Source: Rhizobium sp. R711
GTDB taxonomy: Bacteria; Pseudomonadota; Alphaproteobacteria; Rhizobiales; Rhizobiaceae
DNA length: 64,000 bases
Assembly (NCBI RefSeq): GCF_002211365.1
Contig: NZ_LOKZ01000017.1
Coordinates: forward strand, 1-64,000
Direction of reading: 5' to 3'
The notes beneath the pieces are model-generated. The model did no database searches, was not told the DNA's origin, and was given only the letters and a program-made list of their open reading frames with translations. A program made the translations under genes and the position numbers. Of the stretch, positions 61,349 through 64,000 are shown in pieces. The first letter of the stretch is position 1. Every line of letters starts with the position of its first letter.

Positions 61349-62566
61349 GTGACGGACAGACTGGTGATCATCGGCGCGGGGCAGGCGGGCTTTGCATTGG
61401 CCGCGAAATTGCGTGCACTCAAGGATACACGCCCAATCACCATCATCGGTGCGGAAGACGCGCTTCCCTATCAGCGGCCACCGCTCACAAAGAAGTATCT
61501 GCTCGGTGAGATGGCGTTCGATCGCCTGCTGTTCCGACCGGAGCACTGGTACGCGGACAACGATGTTGAGATCAGGCTTTCGACCTGGGCGGAACAGATC
61601 GTGCGCGATAAGAAGCAGGTCCTCCTCCAAGACGGCTCGGCGTTGGATTATGGCACGCTGGCACTGACGACCGGATCGACGCCGCGTGCGCTGCCGGCAT
61701 CGATCGGTGGAGAACTCGAAGGCGTCTATGTAGCGCGCGACAAGCGCGATGCCGACCTCTTGGCTGACGAGATGCGGCCGGGTCGCCGAGTCCTTATCAT
61801 AGGAGGAGGCTATATCGGACTCGAGGCTGCGGCCGTCGCCCGTCACCGCGGCCTCGAGGTCACGGTAATCGAAATGGCCGACCGAATCCTCCAGCGCGTC
61901 GCCGCCAAGGAGACGGCCGATATCATGCGGGTGATTCATGAAGCGCATGATGTCGTCATCCGTGAGAAGACCGGACTGAAGCATCTAGTCGGCCACGAAG
62001 GCAGAGTGGTCGCTGCCGAACTCTCCGACGGCTCTACGATCGAGGTCGACTTCGTCATCGTCGGCATTGGGGTCGTCCCGAACGACCAGCTTGCCAAGGA
62101 GGCCGGTCTCGAGGTCGCGAACGGAATCATTGTGGACGAATTCGCCCGCACGTCCGATCCGTCGATTTTTGCTGCCGGCGATTGCGCGGTCCTGCCGTGG
62201 CAAGGTGGACGCATCCGTCTCGAATCGGTGCAGAACGCCGTCGATCAGGCGGAGGCTGTTGCCGCCATCATTGCCGGCGGGAACGAAGCATATGATCCCA
62301 AACCCTGGTTCTGGTCGGACCAGTATGATGTGAAGCTGCAGATCGCCGGCTTCAATATGGGCTATGACGACACAATTCTGCGCCCAGGCGCGCGCGACGG
62401 CGCGCATTCCATTTGGTATTTCAAGAACGGGTCGTTCATCGCCGTCGATGCGATCAATGACGCCAAGGCCTATGTCAGTGGCAAGAAGATGCTGGAATCG
62501 GGGATCAATCCCGACAGGGCGATCATTGAGGACGCATCTGCCGATCTCAAGCAGCTATTGAGCTGA
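61349..62566 (+). CDS. Ferredoxin/rubredoxin reductase-like FAD oxidoreductase
   Basis: A 405-residue flavoprotein of the ferredoxin-NAD(P)+ reductase group. The FAD motif is LVIIGAGQAGFALAAKLRAL near the start. The NAD(P)H motif is RVLIIGGGYIGLEAAAVARH in the middle, followed by the FAD-binding SIFAAGDCAVLPW. The C-terminal reductase domain has PWFWSDQYDVKLQIAGF. The electron partner (ferredoxin) is not in the window. It follows iolY after 83 bp; co-regulation is possible but unproven. A perfect 8-bp hairpin (62563-62581) covers its stop. Confidence 0.9.
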   Translation: MTDRLVIIGAGQAGFALAAKLRALKDTRPITIIGAEDALPYQRPPLTKKYLLGEMAFDRLLFRPEHWYADNDVEIRLSTWAEQIVRDKKQVLLQDGSALDYGTLALTTGSTPRALPASIGGELEGVYVARDKRDADLLADEMRPGRRVLIIGGGYIGLEAAAVARHRGLEVTVIEMADRILQRVAAKETADIMRVIHEAHDVVIREKTGLKHLVGHEGRVVAAELSDGSTIEVDFVIVGIGVVPNDQLAKEAGLEVANGIIVDEFARTSDPSIFAAGDCAVLPWQGGRIRLESVQNAVDQAEAVAAIIAGGNEAYDPKPWFWSDQYDVKLQIAGFNMGYDDTILRPGARDGAHSIWYFKNGSFIAVDAINDAKAYVSGKKMLESGINPDRAIIEDASADLKQLLS

Positions 62567-62581
62567 GGCCGCTGGCCTCAG
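62563..62581 (+). terminator. Hairpin at the end of the flavoprotein gene
   Basis: CTGAGGCC (62563-62570) pairs perfectly with GGCCTCAG (62574-62581) over a 3-nt loop, including the TGA stop. No T-run follows, so it is a weak terminator or stabiliser. Confidence 0.5.
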
Positions 62582-62646
62582 CATCAGGTGAAAAAGCCGA
62601 AAAAGCGCTTGCGTCACCTGTCGAATGACTCTATCAGGCTCCCACC

Positions 62647-62737
62647 GGAGAGGTGGCCGAGTGGTCGAAGGCGCTCCCCTGCTAAGGGAGTATACGTCAA
62701 AAGCGTATCGAGGGTTCGAATCCCTTCCTCTCCGCCA
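62647..62737 (+). tRNA. tRNA-Ser (anticodon GCT)
   Basis: A 91-nt class II tRNA. The acceptor stem GGAGAGG (62647-62653) pairs with CCTCTCC (62727-62733). The anticodon stem CTCCC/GGGAG brackets the loop with GCT at 62681-62683. A long variable arm (TATACGT...AGCGTATC) and the T-loop GGTTCGAATCC follow, and the CCA end is encoded (62735-62737). GCT reads AGC/AGU serine codons. It lies directly next to repeat copy B and IS110 DNA. Confidence 0.96.
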
Positions 62738-62743
62738 TTACAA

Positions 62744-62812
62744 TCATGTCCAGCCCGGAGACATAGGTAACAAAACGTACCTCTTATGTTCGTTTGCAAG
62801 CTCCTGAGTCAT
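62744..62812 (-). CDS. Possible 22-aa mini-ORF at the end of repeat copy B
   Basis: ATG 62812 opens MTQELANEHKRYVLLPMSPG, with AAAGG about eight bases before it. It shares M-x-x-E-L-x-N-E-H-K with the mini-ORF of copy A, although the copies then differ. Stop at 62744, seven bases from the tRNA end. Translation is unproven. Confidence 0.2.
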   Translation of the reverse strand: MTQELANEHKRYVLLPMSPGWT

Positions 62813-62991
62813 GAATTTGCCTTTCCGGCTTTGACAACGGAATCACATGCGTAAAGCTGGTGAACAAGGTAGGAGACAGGGCATTTCGACGACGGCTGGC
62901 ATACTCTTATGCGCGGGTTGGGTACCGCATTTCCGTTTGTTCGTCTGAGGCTGCCTCGGTCTAAGATCGGGCATAGATTAATCCGCCACAT
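62752..62991 (-). repeat. Inverted long repeat, copy B (partner at 15412-15642)
   Basis: The reverse complement matches 15412-15642 over about 230 bp, with a nearly identical core around 62888-62945 and more divergent ends. It begins about 110 bp past the IS110 transposase stop and ends about 15 bp from the tRNA-Ser 3' end. It may be the non-coding end of the IS110 element or a genomic repeat used as its insertion site. Confidence 0.7.
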
Positions 62992-63100
62992 AGGTACGAC
63001 GAGGGTTCCTCACCGGAGTCCTGTCCCCATCTTTGTTCAACAGCAAATGTTTGCTTCTTGACTGGCTAGTCGGGCATTGCGCCGACGATTGTCTCTAGAT

Positions 63101-64000
63101 CTATACTGTGGGAGCGACCTCCTGCCCGATCGCCCATAAGAAGGCTGCCATTTCCCGAGCAATGGCGGTGACCGCGACGACCTTCGGTTTGCCTGCTGCC
63201 ATCAGCTTACGATAGCGAGTGCAAAGCCTCACTTGACCTTTCCAGGCGATCTGGCGAACGGTCTTTGGTAGGTCCTGCGACCGCGCCTGGATCCTCGAGC
63301 TTACACGGGCCGGGAAGCGATATGTCCAGGCCCCTTCGATGAGGACCCGACGCGCCCTTTGGTTGCCCGCCTTGGTGATCCTACCACGCTTAACCCGTTC
63401 GCCGGTTGAGCTTTCCGATGGCACGAGACCGAGATACGCCATCAACTGCCGGGGATTATCAAAGCGCCTGACATCACCGATTTCGACCACAAAGGTGACC
63501 GCGGTCATGAACGCAACGCCGCGCATGGCCTGATAGGCGGCGACAACTGGGGCCATTGTCCAGGATGCCGCGGTCTCGACCACCAGCTTTGTCAGCCTGT
63601 CCAGACGCACGCCGGCATCCTCGATGGCCTGGCAATATTCCGCCAACAGGATTTGGTGGGCGGGGTGATCGAAGGCCTGGCACGCCAGCCATCGTACATG
63701 GGCGCGCGTCCATGGCTTGCGACCGGTATAGATCCGGCCATGACGCAACAAGAAAGACTGAAGTTGCTGACGCGCCTGCTTCAGCGTGTCGCTGGCCGCC
63801 TCGCGAGCCCGCACCAGATCGCGGATCGCCTCATGGCCTTCATCTGGGACCCACACCGCGGTCAGCTCGCCGGCGCGGTGCAGGCGCGCCAGACTCATGG
63901 CATCTCGGCGGTTTGTCTTCACCCGGTCACCTGCACGCCTGGGCACTAGAGATGGCGCTACGACCACGCAGTCATGCCCAAGTTCGACAATCTGACGGTA
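63101..64000 (-). mobile_element. IS110-family transposase (partial, runs off the right edge)
   Basis: The frame reads without interruption from the window edge to the stop at 63101; at least 299 residues are present and the N-terminus lies beyond 64000. The part before an internal GTG at 63967 reads YRQIVELGHDC, then VAPSLVPRRAGDRVKTNRRDA, typical of the DEDD-type domain. The C-terminal transposase_20-like domain has MRGVAFMTAVTFVVEIGDV and YLGLVPSESSTG with the active-site Ser. IS110 recombinases use a structured non-coding guide RNA from the element. It appears intact within the window. Confidence 0.9.

Larger units (their letters stand above)
62738..63100. other. 363-bp gap between tRNA-Ser and IS110 transposase
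   Basis: It contains repeat copy B (62752-62991), the mini-ORF, and about 110 bp next to the transposase with no recognised feature. Exact IS110 ends cannot be placed because family members often lack terminal inverted repeats. Confidence 0.55.

Noticed and set aside
1-64000. CRISPR array, prophage or toxin-antitoxin system
   Set aside because: No regularly spaced repeats, phage structural genes or recognisable toxin-antitoxin pairs were seen.

Overview
This window is about 64 kb of GC-rich alphaproteobacterial chromosome. Gene content and order point to the Rhizobiaceae (Sinorhizobium/Ensifer or Rhizobium type). The pointers are a ccmF-ccmH tail followed by a DegP-type protease, a two-component pair and glnE; a divergent iolY / iolR-iolC-iolD-iolE-iolB inositol block; ETF-ubiquinone oxidoreductase; and many small rhizobial conserved proteins. 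Most of the window is ordinary core or core-adjacent chromosome. No prophage, CRISPR array or defence island was seen. The only mobile DNA is an IS110-family transposase cut by the right edge and a short IS110 remnant near 15.4 kb.

Layout. 1-5.7 kb: end of the cytochrome c maturation operon (ccmF', ccmH), an MFS transporter whose Shine-Dalgarno lies inside a perfect hairpin, a DegP/HtrA protease, and an OmpR-type regulator with its sensor kinase. 5.9-15.2 kb: glnE, a PAS-domain membrane histidine kinase, pepN and a DMT transporter. 15.3-19.3 kb: IS110 remnant, an unrecognised protein with winged-helix-like character, a possible 63-aa protein, a family-4-like uracil-DNA glycosylase without the Fe-S cysteines, and a YegD-like Hsp70. 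19.4-31.8 kb: an RND efflux pump and its adaptor, a divergent SDR, ETF-QO, a GNAT, a DMT transporter divergent from an Lrp regulator, MgtE with a structured leader, and an MFS transporter. 32-42 kb: a diacylglycerol-kinase-like lipid kinase; a divergent pair of glutamine-synthetase-like and class III aminotransferase genes (polyamine type); a GT39/GT2 pair divergent from a flippase-like membrane protein; and a four-gene ECF42 operon with three DGPF/YCII proteins and a matching candidate promoter. 42-50 kb: AMP nucleosidase (apparently leaderless mRNA), a GST, small secreted or Cys-rich proteins, a second HisC-like aminotransferase, two PilZ paralogues and a host-attachment-family protein. 50-62.6 kb: a dimethylglycine/sarcosine dehydrogenase-like FAD enzyme and the inositol catabolism block, with an exact GGAA-N6-TTCC IolR-type operator before iolC, then a ferredoxin-reductase-like flavoprotein. 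62.6-64 kb: tRNA-Ser(GCT), a 200+ bp sequence that recurs inverted near 15.4 kb, and the IS110 transposase.

How genes work together. IolC, IolD, IolE and IolB form the middle of myo/scyllo-inositol catabolism. IolY feeds scyllo-inositol into it and IolR represses it. The sigma factor and DGPF proteins form one translationally coupled unit. The response regulator, kinase and DegP look like an envelope-stress module. No clear new multi-gene system was found. The most interesting signals are the inverted repeat tied to IS110 fragments (with a conserved mini-ORF and possibly an IS110 guide RNA), leader hairpins that bury the ribosome-binding sites of mgtE and an MFS gene, and the predicted leaderless amn transcript. 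No searches were run; family calls rest on motif recognition.
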